The notes under the pieces are model-generated. The model worked only from the letters and a program-made list of their open reading frames with translations. It did no database searches and had not been told where the DNA came from. Below, one piece after another: positions 34,471-43,667 of a DNA stretch of 64,000 nucleotides. The DNA is from Arenibacter arenosicollis (GTDB lineage Bacteria > Bacteroidota > Bacteroidia > Flavobacteriales > Flavobacteriaceae), in the NCBI RefSeq assembly GCF_014397245.1, contig NZ_JACLHY010000003.1:1-64000 (forward strand). Direction: 5' to 3'. Made by a program: the position numbers and the translations under genes. Position 1 is the stretch's first letter; every line of letters begins with the position of its first letter.

Positions 34471-35748
34471 TTATTGTTGTTCGGCTATTTCTTTAAGTGA
34501 AACTCCCAATATATTTCTAGCCAGTTTTTCCAAATCAGCGTCATCCCCTTCAAAATGAAAAGTTTGATGGACATGGGTACTCTTTTCGTCGGATTTAAGG
34601 TCCAGTGCAGGAGATGAACTTTCCAATTCATAAAAGGGACCTAACTGTCCGCCATCTTCAAGGGGACCATCATTATAGGCGTTTACCGCATCACCGGAAT
34701 AGGGAAATTCCTGTAACTCCCACTGGGAATTAACATAATCTGTTACTCCTTCAGGAAGGCTGAATTTTGCAATGGTAAGCACTTTGTTCTTAGCATCATA
34801 ACTTCCCAATACCGGCAGTGCCCTTTGTGGGGAAATACCAATCTTGCCGCGTTCCTTTCCATCCGCCTTGAAAAATAAAACGCTGTCATAAACCTGAAGT
34901 CGTTCTTTTGGAATCTTACCAAAATAATCGTCCGTTACCTTGTTGCCCAAATGCTCTACATCGCCTTTCTTAAAAGGAACAATTATAGTGGTCTCGTCCG
35001 AGGAATTGAACATGCTCAAAATCCAAATAGAGAGAAGGCCCGTTTTCTTGTCCCATCTTTCAGTCCCTAAATTGGTTATACTATTTTCGGAAGCAAAACC
35101 TACCATATTAACGGTTTCAGGAATACTGAGTCCAAGAATTTCGAAAGCATCTTCCTTATCCAAGAGTTTAATATTCCTTTGAACCTTCAAATCAAAAGTC
35201 GTCCCAGTATAATTCACCAGTTTCATTTCCCTCTCAAAAAAGGCCTGATTTTCATCGCTTTCCACAAAATTAAAGGCCTCGGTATCCAATTCCTTAGGGA
35301 CATACCAATTGTTAAATTCAAACTTGGTATCTTTTTCGAAGTATAAGGAATTCTGCCCACCTTCCGGTCCCAACCAAAAACGCTCTTCACCACCAGTGGG
35401 ATTAAAATGTTCCTTTTTTTCTCCTGATGCGATAAGATCATGATTGATCCAACCAAAGCTTTTTCCCTCATCTCCCTTGGCCGTACTCGTCATAACGCGA
35501 CCCTGAAGTTCAGGAGAAATCAATATGCTGGACTCCCCATTTTCCAGAACTACCAAGTCTTTATAATGTTCCATCAAAAACTCCCTATCATACCCGAAAG
35601 AACCTTTGGCATAACCCTCCTTTTCTACCCCTACGACATTTGCGCTCTGCTCATTTTTTGTTTTACAACTTACAAGACATAGGAAACAACAGAGCATGAC
35701 TGTTCCAACGATATTTTTAAACTCCAAAAAGTAAACTTTGCGTACCAT
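34471..35748 (-). CDS. DUF6786-type lipoprotein
   Basis: 425 residues with a lipoprotein signal (CFLCLVSC). The mature protein is beta-rich: SILISPELQGRVMTSTAKGD, RFWLGPEGGQNSLYFEKD, then a C-terminal PFYELESSSPALDLKSDE and HVHQTFHFEGD. These segments recall galactose-mutarotase-like beta-sandwich proteins, such as DUF4380/DUF6786 families linked to sugar loci. It could be a mutarotase or sugar-binding protein on the outside of a membrane. It lies 29 bp after the mutarotase gene in the operon. No function is established. Confidence 0.7.
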   Translation of the reverse strand: MVRKVYFLEFKNIVGTVMLCCFLCLVSCKTKNEQSANVVGVEKEGYAKGSFGYDREFLMEHYKDLVVLENGESSILISPELQGRVMTSTAKGDEGKSFGWINHDLIASGEKKEHFNPTGGEERFWLGPEGGQNSLYFEKDTKFEFNNWYVPKELDTEAFNFVESDENQAFFEREMKLVNYTGTTFDLKVQRNIKLLDKEDAFEILGLSIPETVNMVGFASENSITNLGTERWDKKTGLLSIWILSMFNSSDETTIIVPFKKGDVEHLGNKVTDDYFGKIPKERLQVYDSVLFFKADGKERGKIGISPQRALPVLGSYDAKNKVLTIAKFSLPEGVTDYVNSQWELQEFPYSGDAVNAYNDGPLEDGGQLGPFYELESSSPALDLKSDEKSTHVHQTFHFEGDDADLEKLARNILGVSLKEIAEQQ

Positions 35749-35777
35749 CCTATGATCCTTATTTTCTTTATCCCTGG

Positions 35778-36107
35778 CTAAAGTTTAAAAACCCTCTCCA
35801 TAAGTACCCATTTCTCTCCCGGCTTTGCAAAAGGCAATGATTGTTGAAATTTCCCCATTATTTCCTCCCACTTCTCATTTTCTGGGTACTTGGCATCGAT
35901 TTTCGCCTTTTTTTCAAAGGAAAAGCTTTCATCGGCATCGATAATCATAAACATCCTGGTCTCCACCCGGTAGATTTCCATATCCTTTATACCGGATTCC
36001 CTAAGGCTTTGGAGAACCTCTGGCCAAACTTCCTTGTGGTAATCATCATATGCCTTGATCAACTCCGGATCATCCTTAAGATCTAATGCCAAACAATATC
36101 TTTTCAT
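35778..36107 (-). CDS. L-fucose/L-rhamnose mutarotase (RhaM family)
   Basis: 109 residues, the usual length. It starts MKRYCLALDLKDDPELIKAY, followed by HKEVWPEVLQSLRESGIKDMEIYRVETRMFMIID, with the active-site His/Tyr/Trp positions expected of the family. It interconverts alpha and beta anomers of 6-deoxy sugars. In this locus it sits next to FucP and fucose-oxidising enzymes, so L-fucose is the likely substrate; the dehydrogenase would need one anomer. It lies 57 bp after fucP. Confidence 0.9.
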   Translation of the reverse strand: MKRYCLALDLKDDPELIKAYDDYHKEVWPEVLQSLRESGIKDMEIYRVETRMFMIIDADESFSFEKKAKIDAKYPENEKWEEIMGKFQQSLPFAKPGEKWVLMERVFKL

Positions 36108-36164
36108 ATCTTTTATTTATAGTTACTTATTAATTAGAGACATATAAAAGCCAAATGATTTGGC

Positions 36165-37475
36165 TTAGGCTGCCAGTTCATATTTTTTAAACACCCGCAA
36201 TCCGTACCATGCAATGTAAACAAAACAAAGAGTAGGAAGGATAAAGGAAAAATTCACCTCTGTAGCCCCCATAATACGAATGTCGTTTACTGCATTACCT
36301 CCTGCATCAATGATCATTCCCTGTAATTTAGGCATTAAAGCCCCTCCTACAATGGCCATCACTAGTCCTGCAGCACCAATTTTGGATTCCTCCTCATTAA
36401 GTCCGTTAAGCGCAATTCCATAAATAGTAGGGAACATTAGGGACATAAAAAATGTAATCCCCACCAAAAAGTACAAGCCTATTATACCCTCAATATAAAT
36501 AGTGCCCAAACAACACAGAGTTGCAAAAATGGCAAAGTACATCAATAGTTTTCCAGGGCTCATGAATCGTAACATATAGGTTCCAATGGCTCTACCCACC
36601 AAGAACAGGATAAAGGCCGCAAATTGGTAAGTGGCTGCATCCTCGCTAGACATCCCTATGGCCTCGGCATACTGATAAATATACGTCCAGCACATAATCT
36701 GTGCCCCCACATAAAAAATTTGAGCCACTACGCCCAGCACATATTTTTTGTTCTTTAACAAGCCGCTAAAGGTATCCCCCAAACTTGGGATACCACCTTC
36801 TCCCTTGGCCTGCGGCATTTTACTAATTACAATTAAAACAAAGACGGCCAAAATTACGAGTCCCAAAATAACATAAGGATCGCGAATAACCATTAAATCT
36901 GTTGTCCTGATCAAGGCTTTTTTGGCTTCATCCAAAGCAGCATAATCTGCGATATCATCTGACTGCAATTTTTTAAGTACAAATTGCTGTGCAACCAATA
37001 ATCCCAACAATAATCCCACGGGATTGAAGGCCTGGGCCAAATTTAGACGTTGTGTAGCCGTTTCGGGAGCGCCCATAGCCAGAATATAGGGATTGGCAGT
37101 AGTTTCCAAAAAGGCCAAACCAAAAGTAAGGACGTAAAGCCCCAAACAGAAGAACCAGAACTGCTCGGTTATAGCAGCCGGATAAAATAATAGAGCCCCT
37201 CCAGCGTACAAGGCCAAACCAATTAATACGCCTACTTTATAGGAATATTTACGCACAAAAAGTGCGGCTGGCAGAGCCATACAGAAGTAGCCTCCATAAA
37301 ATGCCATTTGTACCCAAGCAGCTTGGGAATTGGAGAGTTCCAATACCTTTTTAAAGGCTTGTACCATAGGATCGGTAACAGCATTGGCAAACCCCCAAAG
37401 AGCAAATAAGGAGGTGATTAAAATAAAGGGAATAAGTACCTTTTTAGATACTACTGGTGGTTTTTGGTCTTTCAT
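36165..37475 (-). CDS. fucP: L-fucose:H+ symporter FucP (MFS)
   Basis: 436 residues with 12 transmembrane helices. Recognisable FucP blocks are SLFALWGFANAVTDPMVQAF (first helix), AFYGGYFCMALPAALFVRKY, GLAFLETTANPYILAMG and RLNLAQAFNPVGLLLG. It imports L-fucose across the inner membrane with protons. It lies between the SDR and the mutarotase in the minus-strand operon, matching fucose use. Confidence 0.93.
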   Translation of the reverse strand: MKDQKPPVVSKKVLIPFILITSLFALWGFANAVTDPMVQAFKKVLELSNSQAAWVQMAFYGGYFCMALPAALFVRKYSYKVGVLIGLALYAGGALLFYPAAITEQFWFFCLGLYVLTFGLAFLETTANPYILAMGAPETATQRLNLAQAFNPVGLLLGLLVAQQFVLKKLQSDDIADYAALDEAKKALIRTTDLMVIRDPYVILGLVILAVFVLIVISKMPQAKGEGGIPSLGDTFSGLLKNKKYVLGVVAQIFYVGAQIMCWTYIYQYAEAIGMSSEDAATYQFAAFILFLVGRAIGTYMLRFMSPGKLLMYFAIFATLCCLGTIYIEGIIGLYFLVGITFFMSLMFPTIYGIALNGLNEEESKIGAAGLVMAIVGGALMPKLQGMIIDAGGNAVNDIRIMGATEVNFSFILPTLCFVYIAWYGLRVFKKYELAA

Positions 37476-37532
37476 TGGATTGTTGATTATTATATTATAC
37501 TAAATATTTTTTTAAAATAATTATTTAAGGTT

Positions 37533-38315
37533 TTATGATATTGATCGGTCCAAATGGGTATAACCCCCATCCACAAAGAGCAATTGCCCGGTAGTGTGAC
37601 TAGATCTATTGGAAAGCAAAAAGGCTACGGTACTGGCAATTTCCTCGGCCGTGGTCATTCTTTGTCCCAACGGAATCTTATCGGTGATACTCTTTAATTT
37701 TTCATCTGGATTGTCAAAAGTTTTGATCCATCGATCGTATAACGGGGTATAGCATTCAGCTACTATAACTGCATTTACCCGTATATTATATGGCAATAGC
37801 TCCACGGCCCATTCCCTTGTAATGGCATTGCGCCCTCCATTGGCAGCGGCATAGCCCGAAGTACCCCCTTGTCCCGTCACAGAGGTCTTAGAGCCTATAT
37901 TTACTATAGACCCCTGGGTTTTCTTTAGTTCTGGCAAAGCATAATGGGCCATTAAATAATAGTGGGTAAGGTTACGATTAATAGACCTTAAAAAATCTTC
38001 ATAATTCCCATTTTCAAGTCCAACTCCGTCATTGATACCGGCGTTATTGACCACACCATCAATCTTTCCATATTTTTCAACTGTACTTTCCACGGCTAAC
38101 TTGCATTGCTCCGGATCTGTAAGTTCTGCCATTGCAAATGAAGCTTTTCCCCCACTTCTTTCGATATCCGCAACCACCTCCAACATACTTTTTTTATCCC
38201 TACCTATTATGACCGGGATAGCACCTTCAGCTGCCAATAGTTCGCTTATACCAAGACCGATTCCTTTAGACCCCCCTGTAACTAATATTATTTTATCCTT
38301 GAGTTGTAAATCCAT
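37533..38315 (-). CDS. SDR oxidoreductase, likely L-fucose dehydrogenase
   Basis: 260 residues. The NAD(P) motif TGGSKGIG is at 13-20 and NNAG at 90-93. The active-site region has Ser142 (IGSKTS) and Tyr155, but the usual catalytic Lys four residues later is Asn159 (GYAAANGG; codon AAT checked in the DNA). Overall it looks like L-fucose dehydrogenases of the oxidative fucose pathway, which make L-fuconolactone with NAD(P)+. The missing Lys means the reaction is unproven. It lies 20 bp after the GH43-like/GH29 fusion gene. Confidence 0.7.
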   Translation of the reverse strand: MDLQLKDKIILVTGGSKGIGLGISELLAAEGAIPVIIGRDKKSMLEVVADIERSGGKASFAMAELTDPEQCKLAVESTVEKYGKIDGVVNNAGINDGVGLENGNYEDFLRSINRNLTHYYLMAHYALPELKKTQGSIVNIGSKTSVTGQGGTSGYAAANGGRNAITREWAVELLPYNIRVNAVIVAECYTPLYDRWIKTFDNPDEKLKSITDKIPLGQRMTTAEEIASTVAFLLSNRSSHTTGQLLFVDGGYTHLDRSIS

Positions 38316-38335
38316 TTTCTAATTATTTAACGGCC

Positions 38336-40711
38336 CTATTCCTCAACAAAATAGGCGCTCATATTCTTAATCTGTCCTAAACCGTCCGAATCTATAATTT
38401 TTATTCGTAATCTACTTAATTTTATAGCATCAAATTTTTCAATTCTTTTGTTGCCAATGCTCTCCCCACTTGCCAAGACATTCCAACGACCATTTGAATA
38501 ACCTTCAATTTGATACTTCCTAATTCTTTCTCCCTTTGCAATATCCTCCTGAAGTATTACATGGTTTACTTCCATGGGTTTCTTCAATCTTAACTCCAAC
38601 AATCTCCCTTCCCCATTTGTACTTGACAACGGATTCGCAAATCTTCTTTTTATCTCATCTCCCCACTCCTTTAAGCGCTGAACATCTGGCTCTGGAAGTA
38701 CTCCTTCCGGGTCAGGGGTAAGCCCCATGATCAAAGTGGCGTTTCTTCCAACGGATTTATAGTACATATCCATTAAATTTTCCAAAGGAAATATGTGGGC
38801 CTCATCCCCTGGTTCCCAAAACCATTCATGCCGGCCATTATAGCCTCTCAAAGGAGCATCCGCCATTGCAGGCACCCAAAACTTACCCTTGACATCCCCT
38901 TCTTTCAGCAATTGAAAATTGTTATCGGCTATATTCCTTTTGGCACTTTCCCCAGCTCCAGTAGCCCTATAAGGAAAGGTAGACCAATTGGGATAGGCCA
39001 CCGTTCCGGATTCGGAACCGCCCCAACGGGCTTCTGCCAATTGCCCATTATGATAGAACAAACAATTAGGTTGATACTGCCTTACAATGGGCAATACATC
39101 CGGGGCACCATTTTTTGGATGGTCCGCACCGCCATCGAACCAAATTTCGAACAGTTCCCCATAATTGGTACAAATTTCCTTGACCATTCCCTCTACCATC
39201 TTATTATACCATTGTTGTCGGTTCTTTTTAAAATCGCCTTCCCCATTTACCTTAAAATCATGAACGCCCAAAAACGAATTCCACCTGATTCCTATATAAA
39301 TCCCTGGCTTAATGCCGTATTTTCTACATGAGGCCACAAAATCTGCCACTACATCCCCTTTCCCATCTTTCCAATTTAGAGCTTTAACACTGTATGGGTT
39401 TACCTTTGATTGAAACAACGCAAACCCCGTCTCATGGGTGGCCGTTAAAATGGCAAAATTGGCTCCGGCATCCTTGGCAGCCTTTACCCATTGATCGGTA
39501 TCCAATTTTTCAGGATTAAAAATTTGATAGTCTTCTACTGGGTCGATTCTATTGTTACCCTGCCCATATTTAACCCCATCGAACACATGGAGGTCATAGT
39601 GAAATACTACACCAAGTTCTGCCTCCTGCCATGCCAATTGTCTTTTGTTGGGGACCGGGAATTCATTTTTGATTATGGGTATAAAGACGGTATAGGATTC
39701 ATCCCCTTTCTTTACCGCTACGGACAACACTTTTGGCTGACCGTTCTCATGGTAAACAAAAGGACGTTCCATTCTGTCCGGGACGATGACAGTTCCATCT
39801 TCCAATAAAATTTCTTTATTTTTAAGAACAAACTCATTGGCCTTTTCCCAGTCGGTTCCATTTTCCGAAGTTACCAAGCCAATATAATTATGGGCATGAA
39901 AAACCCCATAGAATCGCTCTCGATTTTTATCATACCAAATAGACATATCTTCGGTATCCATATAATCTATAACGGGTTTCCCCTGAATGGTAAACGGTCC
40001 GTCCGGTTGTTCCCCAACCGCCACCGCCTGGTTCCTAATAAATCTCTTTTCGTTGGGCTTATCACCCTTTACAATTAAATAATACTTGCCATCCTTCCCC
40101 CTATCAATAGCTGGATTTACGGTAAGTGTGGTAATTGCGCCAGAGGGTTCCACCAAAGGCTTTTCGTTTCGAGACCAAGGTCCATTAAGCGAATTTGACA
40201 CGGCCACCCCTGTACGCTGGTTGGGCCGTAAAATCTTCCAGTTAGGGTGGGTATAACCAGTTTTAGCAGTTTCGACCATTTCATCATCGGTATAACCTTT
40301 GCCTCCCATATTGGTAGCTATATAGTACAAATAGTATTTACCCTCAAAATATTTTATTTTTGGGTTATGTGCAGTTATGGCATCCCAGTTACCCTGACCA
40401 CTGCCGCGGAGCACAGTCTCCTTATATTTCCATGGTCCGGCTGGACTTTTACTTGTTGCGTGGGCAATTTCGGAGTGCGTAAGCCATCCATTAAAACCGT
40501 ATTCTTTTTTCCATCGGGAATAAAATAGATGGTATTTTCCTTCCCTTTCCTTAATGATGGAACTTCCCCAATTATAGTAACCTTCTGTTTTAAAAATATT
40601 ATCTCCCGACACCTGACCGAAATTATCGAATAGGTATAAATCGTCCTCCCCATTTTGGGCAAAACCCAAGACAAGACCAAAAAAACAAAGTAAGAGCAAT
40701 CTTAGTTTCAT
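38336..40711 (-). CDS. Two-catalytic-domain protein: GH43/GH117-like propeller fused to GH29-like fucosidase
   Basis: 791 residues with a signal peptide (1-18). Residues 25-347 form a five-bladed propeller with GH43/GH117-like strands (YNWGSSIIKEREGKYHLFYS, AHNPKIKYFEGKYYLYYIAT). Residues 355-690 are a GH29 barrel with the nucleophile D526 in EIWFDGGAD. The barrel is atypical: the family's HHDGF motif is HETGF here (residues 426-430). Residues 690-791 form a C-terminal beta domain like those of other GH29 proteins. It may remove two neighbouring sugars from one oligosaccharide. It overlaps nothing but is only 5 bp from the upstream sulfatase. Confidence 0.82.
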   Translation of the reverse strand: MKLRLLLLCFFGLVLGFAQNGEDDLYLFDNFGQVSGDNIFKTEGYYNWGSSIIKEREGKYHLFYSRWKKEYGFNGWLTHSEIAHATSKSPAGPWKYKETVLRGSGQGNWDAITAHNPKIKYFEGKYYLYYIATNMGGKGYTDDEMVETAKTGYTHPNWKILRPNQRTGVAVSNSLNGPWSRNEKPLVEPSGAITTLTVNPAIDRGKDGKYYLIVKGDKPNEKRFIRNQAVAVGEQPDGPFTIQGKPVIDYMDTEDMSIWYDKNRERFYGVFHAHNYIGLVTSENGTDWEKANEFVLKNKEILLEDGTVIVPDRMERPFVYHENGQPKVLSVAVKKGDESYTVFIPIIKNEFPVPNKRQLAWQEAELGVVFHYDLHVFDGVKYGQGNNRIDPVEDYQIFNPEKLDTDQWVKAAKDAGANFAILTATHETGFALFQSKVNPYSVKALNWKDGKGDVVADFVASCRKYGIKPGIYIGIRWNSFLGVHDFKVNGEGDFKKNRQQWYNKMVEGMVKEICTNYGELFEIWFDGGADHPKNGAPDVLPIVRQYQPNCLFYHNGQLAEARWGGSESGTVAYPNWSTFPYRATGAGESAKRNIADNNFQLLKEGDVKGKFWVPAMADAPLRGYNGRHEWFWEPGDEAHIFPLENLMDMYYKSVGRNATLIMGLTPDPEGVLPEPDVQRLKEWGDEIKRRFANPLSSTNGEGRLLELRLKKPMEVNHVILQEDIAKGERIRKYQIEGYSNGRWNVLASGESIGNKRIEKFDAIKLSRLRIKIIDSDGLGQIKNMSAYFVEE

Positions 40712-40716
40712 GTATT

Positions 40717-42276
40717 TTACATATTGCGGGAATTCAAAACCTCATCCGGATAGGCGACCTGATCCCCAGTAACTTTTTGTGAGGGTATCTGGGCCTCAAC
40801 TTTTCGTAAATAATCCGATAATATCTTTGCCAACTCCAATGTTTTTACCGGCTGTTCATTTACCAAATTTTTGGTTTCCCCTATATCCTCCTTGATATTA
40901 AACAACTCCATTCTTCCGTCTATATAGTAATATATAAATTTCCAGTCGCCCACCCGGGTACTACTGGAAGCTCCAATTCCGGGACCTGATGGACCCCATT
41001 CGTTGGGATAATGCCAAAATAAAGGGCGTTCACCTTGAGCAATACTTCCTGAAAGCACAGGTACAAAACTAATTCCGTCTACCGGCTGCACAGTTGTATA
41101 GTTCTTAACGCCTGCCATTTCCAAAATGGATGGGTAGAAATCTTCGATAATAACTTGTTGGTCAGTAATAGAATTAGGTGCTGTTTTTCCTGGCCATTTT
41201 ACCAACATAGGCTCTCTAATCCCACCTTCATGGGCGGAACCCTTACCGCTGCTCAAGGGTTTGTTATGGGTGTGTTTTTCCCCTCCCCTGGCCACAGCAC
41301 TAAGACCACCATTGTCTGACATGAATAGGATAATGGTATTGTCCGAAAGATTTTTTTCATCCAAATAGTCCATAATATCACCCAAGCTCTTATCCATCCC
41401 TTCAACCAATGATGCATATTTTGCCTCTGTGGAATCCAGACCTTTGTCGTAGTATTTTTGAACAAACCTACTATCTGCCATAATTGGGGTATGGACTGCG
41501 TAGTGAGCCATATACAAAAAGAAGGGTTGGTTTTTCTCCAAGGCGGAATCCATGGCCAATTTTGCCTCTCGGGTAATGGCTTCGGTTAAAAATATATCCT
41601 TGCCATGGTATTTTTCCAATCCAGGCACTGCCCATACTTCCTTACCCTGTTTACCATTTCCAAAATTTTCGGCACCCAAATAACTACCTGGAGCTCCTGC
41701 AGCATGTCCGGCTATATTTACATCAAAGCCAAGCTTTAACGGGTCTGCCCCTGGGGTGCCAATAGCTCCCAAATGGGCTTTACCGGAATGTATGGTATAG
41801 TACCCCGCATCCTTCAACAATTGCGGCAAGGGAGTGGCATGCACAGCTTTTTCAGTACTGGCAACCGGACTTAACCCATTTACGTTCCATTCGGGAAATT
41901 GGAGTGTCTTATGGTTGGTTTCCATAGGTTGCAATTTGTCTTTATGCAAGGTCCAGTTGGTAACCCTATGCCTTGCTGCATTCATCCCAGTCATAAGACT
42001 AACACGGGTTGGTGAACATACCGCAGTTGCGTATGCCAGAGTAAATTTCATGCCCTCTTTTGCCAAACGCTCCATATTTGGGGTTTGGTAAAGATCATTA
42101 TAAGCGGTTCTTTGGCTCCAAAAAGGTACAGATGTATCTTGCCACCCCATGTCATCCACGAAAAATAGCACAATATTTGGCGTTTGGGCTTCATTGGACT
42201 TTGAGGATACCCCCTTGTCCTTACATCCTAATGTTAGGAGGCCAATGCCTAAACACCACAATAAATATTTTTTCAT
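40717..42276 (-). CDS. Type I (formylglycine) sulfatase, lipoprotein
   Basis: 519 residues with lipobox LTLGC. The metal strand PNIVLFFVDDMGW (33-45) and the active-site motif C87-S-P-T-R are intact, so C87 should be converted to formylglycine. Further family marks are HSGKAHLGAIG and FMSDNGG (about 320). It removes sulfate esters from saccharides, probably in the periplasm. The precise S1 subfamily cannot be assigned by eye. It lies between the GH29 and fusion genes, matching a sulfated fucose-containing substrate. Confidence 0.92.
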   Translation of the reverse strand: MKKYLLWCLGIGLLTLGCKDKGVSSKSNEAQTPNIVLFFVDDMGWQDTSVPFWSQRTAYNDLYQTPNMERLAKEGMKFTLAYATAVCSPTRVSLMTGMNAARHRVTNWTLHKDKLQPMETNHKTLQFPEWNVNGLSPVASTEKAVHATPLPQLLKDAGYYTIHSGKAHLGAIGTPGADPLKLGFDVNIAGHAAGAPGSYLGAENFGNGKQGKEVWAVPGLEKYHGKDIFLTEAITREAKLAMDSALEKNQPFFLYMAHYAVHTPIMADSRFVQKYYDKGLDSTEAKYASLVEGMDKSLGDIMDYLDEKNLSDNTIILFMSDNGGLSAVARGGEKHTHNKPLSSGKGSAHEGGIREPMLVKWPGKTAPNSITDQQVIIEDFYPSILEMAGVKNYTTVQPVDGISFVPVLSGSIAQGERPLFWHYPNEWGPSGPGIGASSSTRVGDWKFIYYYIDGRMELFNIKEDIGETKNLVNEQPVKTLELAKILSDYLRKVEAQIPSQKVTGDQVAYPDEVLNSRNM

Positions 42277-42300
42277 CTGTTTAATTTTTCTTTTGATGAC

Positions 42301-43641
42301 TTAATTGCTCTCTATCACTGCACCGTCTTCGCGATAAAGATCTACTTTGCCATCGAGCAAAACGGCAAGGACAGTCATATTTTCATCCAAAACATGTTCT
42401 GGCACCTTTATATAATTTATCCCAGGGTAATGGCTCCAGAAAACCTTGCCAATTACCTGATGTGATAACTTAGTGCCTTCGCCTACAACCCAAATGCGGT
42501 TGATCTTGTTTTTAAGCCCACGGATTACTACTTCCCCATTGGGATTACCCTTTACAAACAAATAAAGGATGTTCTGGTCTTTGGACAAGGTAGTAGGGCC
42601 ATAAAAATGTTCTTTTGGGATTCCTGATCGCGTACCGTAGATAGCCTCTTTATGCTTGTTGGTCCAACGGCCCAGTCCCTCCAATATTTCTACCTGTTCC
42701 TCTGGAATACTGCCATCACCTTTGGGACCTATATCCAATAACAGGTTGCCCCCATTTCCAATGACATCCGCAAAAATCCCGATAATTTGATCGGTGGTCT
42801 TATAATTATGGTCATTTTTTTGAAAACCCCAGGAATCGTTCATGGTAAGGCATAATTCCCAAAATTTGTTCTTTGGTCTAGTGATGGGCATACCTTGTTC
42901 CGGAGTGGCATAGTCGCCTTGCTCCCGTAGTCTGGAATTCAAAATGGTATTGGGATTTCTGTAAAAAAGCATTTGCCGAACTTTTGGTACTTGCCATTCT
43001 TCTGAATTGTGTTCCCAATCCCCATCAAACCAATACAAATCAGGATTATAGTTGTCCGACAATTCCTTTAATTGCCCTTGATAATAGGTCAGGAATTTGT
43101 TCCATCTTTCAGGTTGTTCCTCTGCCTTATACCTTATCGAATCCCTAGTGAAATGCGTATAGTCTTTATATGACCAGTCCGGTAAGGAAAAATAGATGCC
43201 CACTTTTAAATTATTTTTTCGGAGAGCGGATACAAACGGAGTTATCACATCCTTTTTTGCAGTTGAACTCTGAATGGCGTTAAAATCGCCATATTTGGTG
43301 TTCCAAAGTGCAAAGCCATCGTGGTGTTTGGAGGTGATTACCGAATATTTGGCACCGCTGCGTTTAATTAAATCGGCCCAAGCTTGTGGGTCGTATTTTT
43401 TTGCAGTAAATCCCTTGGTCTGCTTTACATAATCTTCGTGTGATATATACCCATTGTAAAAGGACCAGGATTCATCTATTCCATTAACCGAATATAAACC
43501 CCAATGGATAAAAATACCCAATTTGGCATCCTTGAACCATTGCATTTTCTCTTCATTGTGATAAACGGTATCCTGCACTTGTTCTTGGGCAAGATTTACC
43601 GTGATGGTCAAAAGTAAAATAGAGGTAAACAGTTTTTTCAT
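42301..43641 (-). CDS. Alpha-L-fucosidase, GH29
   Basis: 446 residues with a signal peptide (1-18). The barrel shows IFIHWGLYSV (H46), SKHHDGF (H106/H107) and the catalytic nucleophile D206 in PDLYWFDGDWEH. DIGPKGDGSIPEEQ and a C-terminal beta-sandwich (about 365-446) complete the usual architecture, at typical length. It releases terminal alpha-L-fucose with retention. It is probably exported to the periplasm. It lies 26 bp after the SASA-esterase gene. Confidence 0.93.
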   Translation of the reverse strand: MKKLFTSILLLTITVNLAQEQVQDTVYHNEEKMQWFKDAKLGIFIHWGLYSVNGIDESWSFYNGYISHEDYVKQTKGFTAKKYDPQAWADLIKRSGAKYSVITSKHHDGFALWNTKYGDFNAIQSSTAKKDVITPFVSALRKNNLKVGIYFSLPDWSYKDYTHFTRDSIRYKAEEQPERWNKFLTYYQGQLKELSDNYNPDLYWFDGDWEHNSEEWQVPKVRQMLFYRNPNTILNSRLREQGDYATPEQGMPITRPKNKFWELCLTMNDSWGFQKNDHNYKTTDQIIGIFADVIGNGGNLLLDIGPKGDGSIPEEQVEILEGLGRWTNKHKEAIYGTRSGIPKEHFYGPTTLSKDQNILYLFVKGNPNGEVVIRGLKNKINRIWVVGEGTKLSHQVIGKVFWSHYPGINYIKVPEHVLDENMTVLAVLLDGKVDLYREDGAVIESN

Positions 43642-43667
43642 GTATTCTTAGTAGTTACTAGTAAAAT

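Noticed and set aside
35778-36107. L-rhamnose catabolic role for the mutarotase
   Set aside because: No rhamnose isomerase, kinase or aldolase is nearby, and FucP and fuconate dehydratase point to fucose.
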